Positions 1-11,093 of a stretch of 64,000 nucleotides of DNA are shown here, piece by piece; position 1 is the stretch's first letter; each line of letters starts with the position of its first letter. The notes beneath the pieces were generated by a model. It was not told where the DNA came from and made no database searches. It saw only the letters and a program-made list of their open reading frames with translations. The stretch lies in the NCBI RefSeq assembly GCF_030253575.1, contig NC_080560.1:13368001-13432000 (forward strand), written 5' to 3'. The position numbers and the translations under genes were made by a program. The stretch is from Rhododendron vialii. Its lineage: Eukaryota > Streptophyta > Magnoliopsida > Ericales > Ericaceae.

Positions 1-889
1 TTTACGAGATTCAGAGCTTGGATTCCTAATTTAATTGATAGGCATCACATTGTGTAGCTTTGACATCTTCAATTTTTTTTTTGTATTGTATGCGAAATTA
101 GTGATTTTCAATATAGTCAGAAAACCCATCTCTAAAGCCTATAAAACTTGGAGTATATTGTACTTGACAAGGATACAAAATTTCAAGTTTATAATTAATA
201 AGTGCCAGTCATGTCTTCAATTTCTGAATCCGCCCCTAGGAGGATTGTTTGTCAGCTGGAGTAGTTGACATTTGACATTTCCAAAAAAAATCATGTGAAA
301 ATACATACTAAGGTTTTGAATCCCGTATCGTAGCGGAGGTAACTACCGAATTTGCCCAAAACAAGTACCCAACCCCCTCTAATTTCATACCTGTTCAAAT
401 ATTGGTTGGTACCCGACGTCTGGTCATACTAGTTTTTGTTTTTAATTTTTTAAGGAGGTAATTCCACAACTAAGATTTTTTTACTAAATCATAATTTCTT
501 TGTTTCTTAATATATGAGCTCCAGAATCATGACTAGTAATTTTTTTTGGTATACTTTCATGTTGGTTAAATTTTTTGAACTTTTTAAGCAAACAAATAAG
601 TGTACATAACAATATAAATCCGAAAAATGGTGCCCGAAATTATACGGATACCGGTAAAGTATCGTACCATTTTAGAAAATGATACTACTACTAATACGGT
701 ATTCAAAATCTTGATACATACTGCGATATGGAACAAACAAAAGATGAACGGTAAGGAAGCTTATGTATGGCCCAATCTTGATATTCGGTTCTAATGCTAA
801 ATTTCTCACATCCAAACTGGGCCAATTTATTCTGACCCGATCTATGGGCCACCTTAGTCCTTATACCATGCAAACTAGGCTTCGAATCT

Positions 890-1145
890 AAAAAAAGAGG
901 AACTCCGTGAATAATTTATTTATGGCTATTTCTCAACAAAAAAAAAAAACTTATTCACAGTTCTGTGCAATTTTATCCATCCATTTCGGCAACTAACGGT
1001 TAAGATACGTTTTTAAACTATTACAGGTGATAAATATTTTGTACTGTTAATAGTTTGTCTTTAATCTGGATCATCCAAAACGCATTTGAACGGTCGAGAT
1101 TGGCCTCCGTAAACCTTATTTACGGGAGGCCCCGTTAAAAAGTTT
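890..1145. repeat. Possible MITE-like sequence upstream of the TPD1-like pair
   Basis: The stretch has A-rich and T-rich arms (around 893-960 and 1095-1145) and short inverted motifs around ACTCCGTGAATAA and TTATTTACGG. It resembles the foldback element at 58268..58480. I could not define termini or a target duplication. Positions 1-890 hold no feature I can support. Confidence 0.25.
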
Positions 1146-1179
1146 TTCTCATCTAAAAAAGGTGGATCACCATCACCCA

Positions 1180-1420
1180 GTGTTATTTAACTTTGGAGAG
1201 TGAGTTTGGTGGCTTTGAAAAGAAGACAAAACTCTCCCATTGACAGCATGCATCTTGTCATTTGAAAGAGCAAACAAGTTGGAGTCAAATCCATGCCGAT
1301 GCTACTCAGTACTCATAAGACAAAATTAAAGAAGGAAAAAAAAAACGCCTTAGAACCGAATATCACATGTTGAGCATCATTTCATGCATCGAACAATAAC
1401 AGACATACCAACGTACATTT
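1180..1420. repeat. 3' flank of the TPD1-like duplication, copy A
   Basis: The segment carrying CTCCCATTGACA, then a CAAGTTGGAGTCAAATCCAT-like stretch, recurs at about 7380..7520 as CTCCCCATTGACA followed by CAAGTAGGAGTAAAATCCAT. It lies downstream of both minus-strand TPD1-like genes, so the duplicated block reached well past the stop codons. Confidence 0.55.
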
Positions 1421-1949
1421 CGCATCTTAGAAAAAAAAAAAAAACCCAGAGAGTTCCAAACAGAATATATTGTCACCGAACAACGCCTTAATTTCTTTGC
1501 TGCAATGATCATAAACCTATTATTACAAAAACAAAAGTAATCCGGGTATTGATTTCATTTTCATCACCCTCCATTTTATCATTAGCTCTAACCTTTTTTA
1601 CCTCATTGTTCATTTGAATTTACTACTTATCCATGTATGTGTGAAAAAGGTGAATAAATAAAGTAGTAATAATAATTTAAATTCACATGAAATGGGCAAA
1701 TAATAAAAATGTAGTACCTTAAGCTTTTTTTTTTTCTTATCCGAACACAATTCATATCAATCCAAAGAAGCCACACGACATCTACAGATGTCCATCCGAA
1801 AACAACGACAAGGGAAACACCAAAACCATCCAACTAAGAATGAAGCAAGGAAGATAAATGTTTAAGACCAGAAACGACTTCACACCGCCAACAAAAATGG
1901 AGTACGAAATCACTGCCCTAGCTGCAACGTTTATTTGTATCTCAATCTT

Positions 1950-4104
1950 TCAAGAGAAACATGTTCCATTAGGAAGACTGAAGCCCTTGACAGAAAAATT
2001 AAACTGCGGATCAAATGCATAAGCGAACCGGGCAACATTATTTGGTTTAATCACTTGGTTCTTGTTGAGGAAGAGGCAACGACCGTCACCGGTGGGACCT
2101 AACAGGACAGATTGATCAATCTTTTCAACGGTTTGAAATCCTTTGCAATTTAACTCTATGTATTGAACCGCGCACTTGCATTTGTTGTTGAAAAGGACAA
2201 TCCATTCGGTTTTCCCTTTGACTTTCTGGGCCGCGATTTGGGACAGTCTGATATCACTTAGGGCACAATCTTGGCACAGGCCTGCAATTCATTCAACCAA
2301 AATGATATTCTTACACTGTCACACAAAAAATTCGTACTAGAAATTGCACTAAATCAATTGAAACACAACAACCGTTTGTTTACTAAGCCACGTTGAGTTT
2401 CTCTAAGGGCTTTTTGAGCTTTTTCTTGTTTTATCTTTGTTCAAAATATTTGGGTAAAAGTAAAACTTTTTTTTTTTTTATCAACAAGACAAAAAAAATT
2501 TAACGCAAAACGAACAAGCGAGAAAAAAATTTAAATAAAGACAAAAAGTGCTAAAAGAAAAAGTTTTTAGCAGAACAGGGCCTAAACTGGATGAGTGCAT
2601 GTGTTGTAAAAGGACAAATTCTACAAGCATAGTATTCTGTGATGGCATATATACCAAGTCGGGGGATGGTGTTGTGCATCAGCCGCACAACACTGTACGT
2701 GCTGTGTGGCATCCGAGCTAGCTATTCGTTTGGCAATCCTATGGTCCAAATTTTATTTCAGCAATCCGAATTTTAAAAAGAAAAAGAAAAGAAGAAGCTA
2801 AAAGCCTAGCTAAAACGCAATCGTGTTACATAAACAACACAAAGAAATTGACCGTAAAAAAGATGGGTTTTGTTGATGTGTGCCCCTAAGGTACATGATA
2901 ATGCACTTGATAATGTTCATTAAATGATGTCAATTAAATTCCACTATTATAGAAAGTAGAGAAAGTAGTTGAAATGTTGGATGAAGAGTAAAATTTATTT
3001 TGGAGACCAAAATACCCCTTAATTTTTTCCTCCACTCTATTTTGTTTGTGTTCCATCCTTTTTTATTTATTTAACTGGGATAAACAAATTCAATATTTTT
3101 ACAACAAATTTAACCCAAAATTACCGGAGACATTGAAGAATCATGAGGAAGTGAATCAACGAGTGCAAAAAAGCAAATATCAATTGAAAGAATGTATTTT
3201 GTACGTTGGTGCACATACACTGCTTGTTCTCCTTGGTGTTTTTTTTTTTTTTTTAAATACTTTTGAACGTTTAGATGTTATTTTAAAAAAAATTGTGTTT
3301 ATTATTTTGAGCTAAATTTTTTTCTGGATTTGGATTAAAGCACAGGTTTTGAAATTTATCTTGAATATTTTGGAAAATATTTGGGTAAAAGTCAAGAAGA
3401 AGGTAAAAGGGCAAAATAAAAAAGGAGGGAACCCAAATGAAATAGAGTGGAGGGAAAAATTAAAGGGTATTTTGGTCTCCAAAACAAAATATACTCTTCA
3501 TCCAATATTTCAACTACTTGTACTACTTTCTATAATAGTGGGGTTTAATTGACCTCATTTAATAAACATTATCAAATGCCTTATCATGTGTCGTAGAGCA
3601 TCCGTAACGGGGTTTGATATATTTGTGTGTTAAAATGTTTGTTAAAAAGTATATTAGGATAAAAATGGGTCCCAAAGTGTGTGTTAGGCATTGATAACAT
3701 AGAAGTGTGTTAGAACATCCACAATGAGTTTGGTAAATTTGTGTGTTAAAATATTTGTTAAGATAAAAATAGGTCCCACAAGTGTGTATTAGAAGTAGTG
3801 GATATTTATATTTTATGATTGAAGTTTGAATTATAGAGATGAGATCCACTTATTGTTTGCTAGTATCTTTGCCAAACTTGGCACACAAGATAGCACACAA
3901 CTAGATTTAGCACACTCTAGCACACAAGCACTGTGGCACAAAAAATACATTTTTATTTGTTAAGTCTTAATACACACAATTAACACACTAGTTAACAAAC
4001 CCATTACGAATGCTCTTAGGGGCACACATTAACAAAATTGTACCTTTGCTTATAAGGAGATAGGAAAGAACAATTTGGATGAGAAACTTGACAGAAGCCG
4101 CCAT
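1950..4104 (-). CDS. TPD1-like: TPD1-like secreted cysteine-rich protein, copy A
   Basis: The minus-strand gene has two exons: exon 1 at 4104..4044 and exon 2 at 2281..1950, with the intron bounded by GT and AG. Together they give 393 nt, or 130 residues. Exon 1 encodes a hydrophobic signal peptide starting MAASVKFLIQIV. Exon 2 begins with LCQDC and carries CKC, NCKGF, a GRC motif, FAYAF and a C-terminal NGTCFS, the cysteine and glycine pattern of the TPD1 family. TPD1 itself is an anther ligand of the EMS1 receptor kinase; family members are secreted small proteins, and the exact role of this one is unknown. The 1.76-kb intron is swollen by two MITEs. A near-identical gene lies upstream at 8206..9336. 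The start is set by the signal peptide and by perfect phase across the splice. The family call is strong; a reproductive role is inference. Confidence 0.85.
2885..3595. mobile_element. Foldback MITE with ~165-bp terminal inverted repeats, in TPD1-like A intron
   Basis: About 2885..3055 is repeated in inverted orientation at 3425..3595. Both arms share blocks such as CTCCACTCTATTT and TATAATAGT, as well as the stretch around GATGAAGAGTA. The spacer is AT-rich and codes for nothing I recognise; open frames across it are incidental. The element lies wholly inside the intron of the TPD1-like gene and is absent from the intron of copy B. I could not assign a superfamily or a clean target duplication. 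Confidence 0.75.
3596..4015. mobile_element. Tourist-like MITE with GAGCATCC termini
   Basis: The left end GAGCATCCGTAACGGGTTTG-like sequence matches the reverse complement of the right end, GAGCATTCGTAATGGGTTTG. The flanks are GTA and TTA, compatible with a degraded 3-bp PIF/Harbinger target duplication. Internal blocks around GTGTGTTAAAAT are repeated twice. It abuts the longer MITE on its left and ends 29 bp before exon 1 of TPD1-like A. Confidence 0.65.
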
Positions 4105-4144
4105 TGTTAAATTATTGATACTCAAAGTATGCCAATTTGCTACT

Positions 4145-4160
4145 ATAATATATATATTAT
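4145..4160 (-). promoter_or_regulatory. Candidate TATA box of TPD1-like A
   Basis: A TATATATA run lies about 41-56 bp upstream of the start codon on the minus strand. Sequence just upstream (about 4159..4216) is shared with the promoter of copy B (9433..9494), including CTCAATTTCCAACAATGTCT, so the duplication includes promoter DNA. Confidence 0.45.
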
Positions 4161-4394
4161 GAGAAGATAACAATAAATTGTTTTTCATTACTCAATTTCC
4201 AACAATGTCTTGATTTTCCGCGAGCAATTTTAGAAATTAATAATTATGTAGTTGCTATCGATTACGGAATTTCCAACTATATACGTATATACCTGATTTT
4301 GGGGTAATTAAAGGAAGTAACATTTACATATGTATTACTAAGTTTCCAACTATGTACTGATTACCTTTTTTCTTTATTTTTTTTATTTTTGTAA

Positions 4395-4560
4395 CTAGAT
4401 ATTCGGGACCTTAAAGTTAACGATTGGGCAAACTCTTCAGAAGGCCGTAAGGTAGTAAGGTTTGGAATGTCAGTCTCCGTAGGATTTAAACATGCGACCT
4501 CATAAAGGAGAAGTACTCATGCCCATTTGGCTGAACTCCGAGCTAGGGGTGTTAGCATTT
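4395..4560 (-). repeat. Possible degenerate SINE-like sequence
   Basis: On the minus strand a box-B-like GTTTAAATCC lies within a run that resembles tRNA-derived plant SINE heads. No target duplication or tail is clear, so this is a weak call. Related fragments may sit at about 24690-24890 and 44514-44740. Confidence 0.25.
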
Positions 4561-4675
4561 TTAGAAAGTGAATTGAATGCCTGAAGAAGATTACAAATTC
4601 CAAATAAAAGGGTAATTCCACACAAGCATTAAAACAGTAGTAACCTTTGTTGCCTATAAAAAAAGAAGGGAAAAT

Positions 4676-4780
4676 GACGGCCCATGACGTGTTTTGATAA
4701 TTAATACCCGTCAAATGCTAAAAATGTCCTTGGCAGGTATTAATTATCAAAACATGTCATTGGTCGTCATATTCCCAAAA
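4676..4780. repeat. Short foldback element
   Basis: The arms ATGACGTGTTTTGATAATTA and TAATTATCAAAACATGTCAT are inverted copies separated by about 35 bp, giving a perfect-looking stem with two mismatches. It is followed by a poly-A run at about 4778. Confidence 0.6.
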
Positions 4781-4937
4781 AAAAAAAAAAACAGTAGCAA
4801 CTCTATGTTTTACGATTTCAAAGCAAAACGTACTGAAGATTAGTTGTGCTTCTTGTATGGACGGTTCAGTTGTTCAAGTCCTTTGCAAACGGAGCTCCTT
4901 GCTATTGTTGGAGATGATTTTCAGTGCCGAGCGGCAG

Positions 4938-5100
4938 GGCCGGCTCAAGACTTTCAAGGGCCTAAAGCGAACGCCTATGATGGGGTCTTTCTACATTTTC
5001 CAAAAACACTTGGTAGGATTTCAAGTAATCGGTTCCAGGTTTGGGGTGCGAATAGTAGCATATTAGGCGATCTAACAAATATATCCAAGACAGAAATCTA
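4938..5100. repeat. Fragment of a CAGGGCCGGC-type hAT-like element
   Basis: The left end CAGGGCCGGCTCAAG is close to the terminus of the hAT MITE at 63473..63871 (TAGGGCCGGCCCAAGG). The opposite end was not found here, so only a truncated copy is supported. The open frames that cross this stretch are incidental. Confidence 0.35.
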
Positions 5101-5327
5101 ATTGTTTTCTAATTCAATTTCCAAGCAAAAAAAGTTGAACTTGAAGAAGCATCCAACTAAAAAATTATGACCATTTTTTCGATGAATGTGGAGTAGATAG
5201 AGTTTAGAGACCTTACGAGAGCTAGTTTAAGAATTAGTTGAAGTCCCTTGCAGTACAACACATTAAAACAATGAATACTATTTTGACTCCTTCACGAAAA
5301 GCAAACAAGTAATGAGAGATATGAGGG

Positions 5328-5704
5328 GCCGTTCGGCTAAATAAGCTAAATGGCTTATTTTTTTTGTCTTTATTCAAATTTTTTTTTGCATTTGTTAGTT
5401 TTTTGTCAATTTTTTGAGGATTATTGTTTCGTCATGACGAAAAGAATCTAAAAAGTAAAAAATTAAGATCGAAACCTAATTTTTTTGAATAAAGACAAAA
5501 AATAAGCCAATAAGTCAATTTTTTCGTCTTTATTTAAAAAAAATTGAATTTCGATCGTAATTTTTTATCTTTTAGATTCTTCTTGTCATGAAGAATCAAT
5601 AATCCCCAAAAAATTGACAAAAAACTAACAAATGCGAAATTTTTTAAATAAGAACAAAAATAAGCCAAGTGACTTATTTAGCCACTTGGGCTACAAATAG
5701 GGGC
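5328..5704. mobile_element. Long-palindrome MITE (foldback)
   Basis: The whole segment folds on itself: GGCTAAATAAG at the left pairs with CTTATTTAGCC at the right, and inner blocks such as TTTTTGTCAATTTTTTG recur inverted near 5608-5625. The centre is near 5505. It codes for nothing. Confidence 0.7.
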
Positions 5705-5974
5705 TAGAAGCTATTGCTTCCCTGGCTTACCCCATGAGTTGGGGCTACCGAGCGGGTATTACGTGGTTCCCGCTCGACTATCCATTTTAGTTTTGGATGG
5801 CTCGGATTTAGAGAAAGAAAAGAGAGAGAGAAAGAGGAGAGAGAGTGTTCGGGTGAGAGAAGATAAAGTGTTCCAATCTGAGCCGTCCAATACACTTTTG
5901 GATGGCCCATATGGAATTGTTTGGGCACCCCGTCGGCCAAGTGACGCGGTACCCACTCGGCACCCAAAAATTTC

Positions 5975-6267
5975 TCGCTATTCTTCTCGCTATTCAATGG
6001 GCACTTTTTCACAATTACATAGTGGTACTTCTGTTTACTGATTGTTTAAATGCTGTCATGCAGTTAGCAAGTCGGACTGAATGCCACTACTCGAAAAGAT
6101 TTTTGTTGCTCAACCTTGGTCAAGAAATTTCCAAGGTCACTCACAAGGACATAAATAAAGCCCATCGGCTGGCGAGACAAGCAATGACCACTTTTGTTCA
6201 CCCATCAGCTACGGAAGTGCAATCGTTTTGTAATAGAGCTAGTATTTCATTATCTCCTGTTGTGTAG
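5975..6267 (+). pseudogene. LINE-type RNase H (RVT_3) fragment
   Basis: An open frame ending at 6267 reads LAILLAIQWALF, then TDCLNAVMQL, then VTHKDINKAHRLARQA. This is the spacing of the C-terminal RNase H domain in plant non-LTR retrotransposons and derived proteins, where a TDS/TDC motif is followed by a V-H/R-N-A-LA-A helix. The upstream part of the open frame (5902-5975) is unrelated repeat. The N-terminal DGA motif is missing, so this is a 5'-truncated relic. Confidence 0.6.
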
Positions 6268-6274
6268 AGTGTTC

Positions 6275-6640
6275 ACGTATGCTAGTGATTAATTTATACA
6301 ACACAATTTTTTGGTTGTCCTTATTGAATTTTTTTTTGCCTTTGTTAGTTTTATGCTAAATTTTTGGGAAATATAGGTGAGTAAGGTTGAGAGGAATTGG
6401 AAAAGTAAAAAATTATGACTTTTACACAAATATTTTGAGCTTTTCTTTGGATATTTCCCAAAATTCTTGTTTGAAAGTCATAATTTTTTACTTTTTCGAT
6501 TCCTCTCATCATTTCTCACCCATATCACATAAAAGTTTAGCGAAAAACTAACAAATGCAAAAAAAAAATAAAAATTGAACAAGTTTGGATAAAAAAAATA
6601 TTCTGCATAAATTAATCATTAGCGTAATTGGTTGTACAAT
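6275..6640. mobile_element. Foldback MITE, family also at 45508
   Basis: The left end around GCTAGTGATTAATTTAT pairs with ATAAATTAATCATTAGCG at the right. Inner arms around AGTAAAAAATTATGACTTT repeat in inverted orientation near 6473-6500. A shorter relative with the same ends lies at 45508..45674. Confidence 0.65.
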
Positions 6641-6689
6641 TTTGTAACTGCTCTTTACTTTATAAAATTTCTCGTGTTTCACTAAAAAA

Positions 6690-7205
6690 AAGAAAGAAGC
6701 AAAATCCCCATCAAATTGAATTATCTTTTCAAAACCGCCATTACCCCTTACATATAATTCTGGTCAAGGTGGATGTATAACAACTCCGATCCATAGCCAG
6801 TAAATTAATTTAATTTCAACACCTTCTTTTCTTTTACCAATTATCTTTAGAAAGTAATAATTTCATCATTGGGAACATACTCCAATATCTGTCAAAATTT
6901 GCTTGTTCCTCCTTCAATTCTAGTAACATGATAAGAAAATTGATTCTATCTTTCAATCAGCTCGAGGATATCAGACCGGTGACCCTGTAAGAAAGGTTCT
7001 CTTCGAGGTTCCGAACATCCTAAAGCAAGAGAACCCCTTTCAAACTGCTGAATTTATGGGCAAACAAGAGACAACCTGTTTACCATCCCAAGTTCGATGA
7101 AAGAATGCCGCATTGAAAGACATTCACTCATAATCAATAACCTTTTATAAGTCATTCGAATATTATTTGATAAATCTCAATTAATTTTATAAAATAATTT
7201 TAAAA
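6690..7205. repeat. Dispersed repeat R1, copy 1
   Basis: Blocks such as GCAAAATCCCCATCAAATTG, a GGTGACCCTGTAAGAAAGGT stretch and CAAGTTCGATGAAAGAA appear in the same order at 18985..19385 and 57405..58140. No coding potential is visible. The family is unknown; it could be an LTR or long SINE relic. Confidence 0.55.
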
Positions 7206-7379
7206 TCACACTCAAGGAGGATTGCCAACTGGTGTCTCCTCCCACCTTTATTGTTCAAGCAAGAGAAACCAAAAAATCTAGGATCTGTCTTCAATTTCGT
7301 GTGTGTGTGTGTATATAGAGACATAGAGTACTCACTGGTAACAAAAAGTCTGAATACCATAAACCAGTTTGATTGAACA

Positions 7380-7960
7380 TTTGGGGATTGAATTTGGTGG
7401 CATATATTTATAGCAAGAAGTTCCCAGTTGGAAATAAGACCAACTCTCCCCATTGACACCATCTTGTCGATTGATGAGCAGAGAAACAAGTAGGAGTAAA
7501 ATCCATGCACGTCGAGGCTATTTATCCCTACGACAAAAGAACAACGACAGTTGCTGTTAAGAGAGCGAGAGGCTCATGTCTTGACGTTGGTCACGAGTTA
7601 TCTCCTTTTTGCGTCTACCTAATGTATTTGGCTGTGCTAGGCTCGGTTCTATGTACGTATTTGGTGAAATTCTGTGTAAGTGCTGTTGGGCGTTCTTGAA
7701 TGAGAAGTTTCTGATGACCAAAGAAATTTAGAAGACAATAAATTGCTGTTTGAGACATTGCTGATGGGGAATCCACATGACACAAACAAAAGAGAGAGGA
7801 AAGGAAAGAAAAATGGTAGTAACTCGTTAAGGATCTATCCGTTTCGTGGAGAGGTCGGTTGGAGTCGAGCTCATACGATTAATGAATAGCACAATTGTAT
7901 TCAAGCTTGACTTGTTTGCACAATTAATTTCGCAGGCTTGTCAAATAATAACAAACAATT
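7380..7960. repeat. 3' flank of the TPD1-like duplication, copy B
   Basis: The first part matches 1180..1420. The second part (about 7740-7960), with AAAAGAGAGAGGAAAG and GGTTGGAGTCGAGCTCA-like stretches, matches 24300..24480. The open frames here are incidental. Confidence 0.5.
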
Positions 7961-8205
7961 CAAATAATAATCGAAAATTGATTTCAGCACTCTCTTTTTT
8001 TAATCATCCACACTACTTTTTTTCCTATTCATGTTCTTGTGAATCTACTGCATTAGTCCCTACGTGTGCAAAATTGAACCAATAAAAGAGGAAGAGGGTA
8101 AATTACATGAATAAAAATAAAAAAACAAGCACAAATAATATAGGAGTAATAAAAGTAATGCGAGATTAATCACTGTTGCGAAATGTTTATTTGTATCTCA
8201 ATCTC

Positions 8206-9336
8206 TCAAGAGATACATGTTCCATTAGGAAGAAGGATGTCCCTTACAGTAAAATTATACTCTGTATCAAATGCATAAGCGAACTGGCCAATATTTTGTT
8301 TAATCAGTTGGTTTCTGTTGAGGAAGAGGCAACGACCACTGCCGGTGGGACCTAATAGGACAGCTTCATCAATCTTTTCGACGGTCTGAAATCCTTTGCA
8401 ATTTAATTCTATGTATTGTAGGGCACACTTGCACGTGTTGATCAGAAAAACGACCCATTCAGTTTTCCCTTGGATAAATCTCCCGCTCGCGAATTGGAAA
8501 ATCTTGATTTTGTTTAGGGGGCAATCTTGGCATAGGCCTGCAATTCATTTAAGCGAAGATGATATTCTTACACAGAAATTTCGTTAAAAAAAAAAAAAAT
8601 ACATAACTTCAATTGAAAAAAACATAATCTTGAATAATATTCAGTCACATCACAATTCATTAACCTTCTATTTTTATGTCAGCAGTACTTAATAATAATT
8701 GGCTAATTTGGTTATTCAGTCAATATTTTTTCTCTCTAAATAAACCATATTCAAATGCAGCTGATGAGATGTTGCAGTGGGGTAGCTATATATTCACACC
8801 TAAGTCACATAATTAGTTTGTGTGAGCGCGAACATGAAAACTTCTTTGAAAACATCCCAACTTACTAAAATTTGCGAGAGCGAGGATTGCAAAAGTAAGA
8901 GCACGAGCGCGAGCGCAGGACATTTTGAAGAATTATATGACTAAGATGCAGACTTTTGGTTTGCATATATACGAGTGAAGTGGTTTTTGTATATCTATCT
9001 TTGCAAAACCAAACACTCACCATTAATTGTAATTTTAAAACGCAAGTAGAATAATTTGGTGCAGATTTATGTACACCAAGGCAAATCATGAAGAAAAACA
9101 TTCTTCTACTGTTCTCTTGTCCAAATATTATTTCATTGAATATTCAGTCCTAGTTAAAAAAATAATAATCGGGAACGCAAATTCTTGTTTTTAAAATGAT
9201 GGTAAAACATATAATCGTATTACTTGAACAACACAAATAAATAGGAACAAATCATCGACGGTTAAAAATTGTTACCTTTGCTTATAATGAGACATGAGAG
9301 AACAATAGCGATGGAAAACTTGAAGGAAGCCACCAT
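8206..9336 (-). CDS. TPD1-like: TPD1-like secreted cysteine-rich protein, copy B
   Basis: Exon 1 is 9336..9276 and exon 2 is 8537..8206, with the same 61 + 332 nt structure and intron phase as copy A. The product is 130 residues. It starts with a signal peptide, MVASFKFSIAIVLSCLI, followed by LCQDC, CKC, NCKGF, GRC, FAYAF and a terminal NGTCIS. The central block (ELNCKGFQTVEKID) is identical to copy A, while the N-terminal third of the mature protein has diverged. The 738-bp intron lacks the MITEs that expand copy A's intron. The likely role is a secreted peptide ligand of the TPD1 family; receptor and tissue are unknown. Nothing breaks the frame, so it is probably functional. Confidence 0.85.
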
Positions 9337-9417
9337 TGCATGGAGGGAGAGAGAGAGAGTTCGATCACCTAGTAAATACGTACTTCAGTAGACCTGGTTA
9401 TGCTTGTAAAGAAAAAA

Positions 9418-9432
9418 TAGACCTATATATGC
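9418..9432 (-). promoter_or_regulatory. Candidate TATA box of TPD1-like B
   Basis: CATATATAGG on the minus strand lies about 85-95 bp upstream of the start codon, consistent with a short 5' leader. The flanking promoter is shared with copy A. A GA-rich run sits at about 9347-9360. Confidence 0.5.
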
Positions 9433-9650
9433 TGAGAAGATAACAAGTATAGTAATTTGTTATTACTCAATTTCCAACAATGTCTTGATTTTCCCCGAGC
9501 AATTTTAGAAAGTAAATGATTTTCTGATAATTAAAGGAAGTACAGTTTTATATAGGTATTTCTAAATTTCCAACTACATACTGATTTTTTGGAATTATTT
9601 TTAGAACGTGAATTGAATGGTTGAAAAAATACAAACAAAAGGGTAATTAA

Positions 9651-9860
9651 TATGACAGGGAGGCGTTTGAATCCAAAAGACAACCAACGCTTAAGATTTG
9701 TCCTTTCCTTTTGCATAAATCTCCGCCCTCCATTCTATATTCCTTTTTTAGTCTTAAATGTTTCCCTGATATAAAATTAGAGGAATCAGAATTAAATGAA
9801 TAAAAGGAATGAAAAATTGAACCTAGCTATATATAGAAGGAATCGATATTTGATATCTAT
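9651..9860. repeat. Direct repeat flanking a Helitron, left copy
   Basis: It runs from TATGACAGGGAGG to TTTGATATCTAT and matches 10880..11093 with scattered differences, among them GGCGTTTG versus GGTGTTTG. A diverged fragment with TGTTTGAATCCAAAA is seen at about 55328-55400. Confidence 0.75.
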
Positions 9861-9874
9861 CTTCTATATCTATA

Positions 9875-10867
9875 TCTATATTATAAAACAGAGCGGTTTT
9901 TATGTACACATACAAATAAGAGTATCTTTCCAGCCGTCAGATCAAATTTTCAGTAGGTTATAGCCATCCAATCAACTTCTTTAATAAATTTATCCTCTCC
10001 CTCCCTCCCTCTTTCCTTACTTCTTTGGCAATGTTGTCATTTATAGGGACAAATATTTTTTTTTCTTTATTTAACACTTAATGAGCCTTTTATTATCAAA
10101 ACGTTTTCTTTTCCCTATCGTCAATCTTTAACTCTATTATTGGGATGTTGTGCATTGTCCACTCATCTGTTAGAAAACTCTATTTAATTTCTATCTTTCT
10201 TCCATCAATTGAGGTAACAATAGAAAAATATTATACAAACTTTACTCATACAAAAGAATAAACTTAAATTTTTTGTTTTTTGGTAACAAGTTGTTTCACC
10301 TATTTCTTGGACGCATGATTGAAAGTAGTAGTGCTTAATAATTTGTCTCAGTTATAGGCCTGTAGCATTCCTTTGATTTGAATGGGGAAAAAACTCAAGT
10401 TGTGGCATTCCGTTGCAAGAATTATTTTCAATGTAAAAAAAAAAACAGCATTCATTAACCTACGGGAAGTAGAGTTTTAAAACTATTCATTTTTTTTTTG
10501 GATTAGTTGTTGGTTGAACTATATTAGATACGGGTGTGATATAAGTATTGGTTGATCGTGATAGCTGTTAACAAATGGTTGTGCATAAGTTAATTACAAA
10601 TTTCATTTGGGTTTGTGCTCCTACTTTTTCAACGAGTGTGGTATTATTTGTTGTGAAACTATTCTTAGAAGAAATTAGTTCAATTTATACCATTTGTCTA
10701 TTTGAAGAGAATTTTAAAAAATAAATTATAAAATTTTTCATTTGGGTTTTTTAAGATTACTAGAAGGGAAGGATAATTTTTTTTAAGTTGTAATAAAAAG
10801 TGTTGTGGAGTGTCTTTTTTTTTTATCGGCGTATTGTGCCGTGCCTTTAGGCACGGGTAATCACTAG
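9875..10867 (+). mobile_element. Non-autonomous Helitron
   Basis: The left end reads A|TC followed by TATATTATAAAACAGAGCGG. The right end has a 7-bp hairpin, CCGTGCC-TTTA-GGCACGG (10839..10856), followed seven bases later by CTAG and then T. A TC start, a 3' hairpin, a CTRR end and insertion between A and T are the hallmarks of Helitrons. The 993-bp body encodes no Rep/helicase protein. An alternative 5' end lies 6 bp to the left because TATATC is repeated there. Confidence 0.75.
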
Positions 10868-10879
10868 TATTCTATATAA

Positions 10880-11093
10880 TATGACAGGGAGGTGTTTGAA
10901 TCCAAAAGACAACCAACGCTTAAGATTTGTCCCCTCCTTCTGTATAAATCCCCGCCCTCCATTCTATATTCCTTTTTTAGTCTTAAATGTTTCCATGATA
11001 TAAAATTAGAGGAATCGAACGGAATTAAAGGAATAAAAGGAATGAAAATTTGAACCCATCTATATATAGAAGGAATCGATATTTGATATCTAT
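10880..11093. repeat. Direct repeat flanking a Helitron, right copy
   Basis: This is the second copy of the unit at 9651..9860. It begins 12 bp after the Helitron end. Sequence after it continues with TATTCTATATAATATG, the same motif that precedes it. Confidence 0.75.

Noticed and set aside
3046..3849. Open frames of 67-96 codons inside TPD1-like A
   Set aside because: They lie within MITE sequence in the intron and have no homology I recognise.
5704..6041. Open frames of 65-102 codons on both strands
   Set aside because: They cross an imperfect inverted repeat with a GA tract; only the later RNase H-like part (5975-6267) has support.
9531..9716. 61-codon minus-strand frame upstream of TPD1-like B
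   Set aside because: AT-rich, no domain, overlapping the duplicated promoter flank and the 210-bp repeat.
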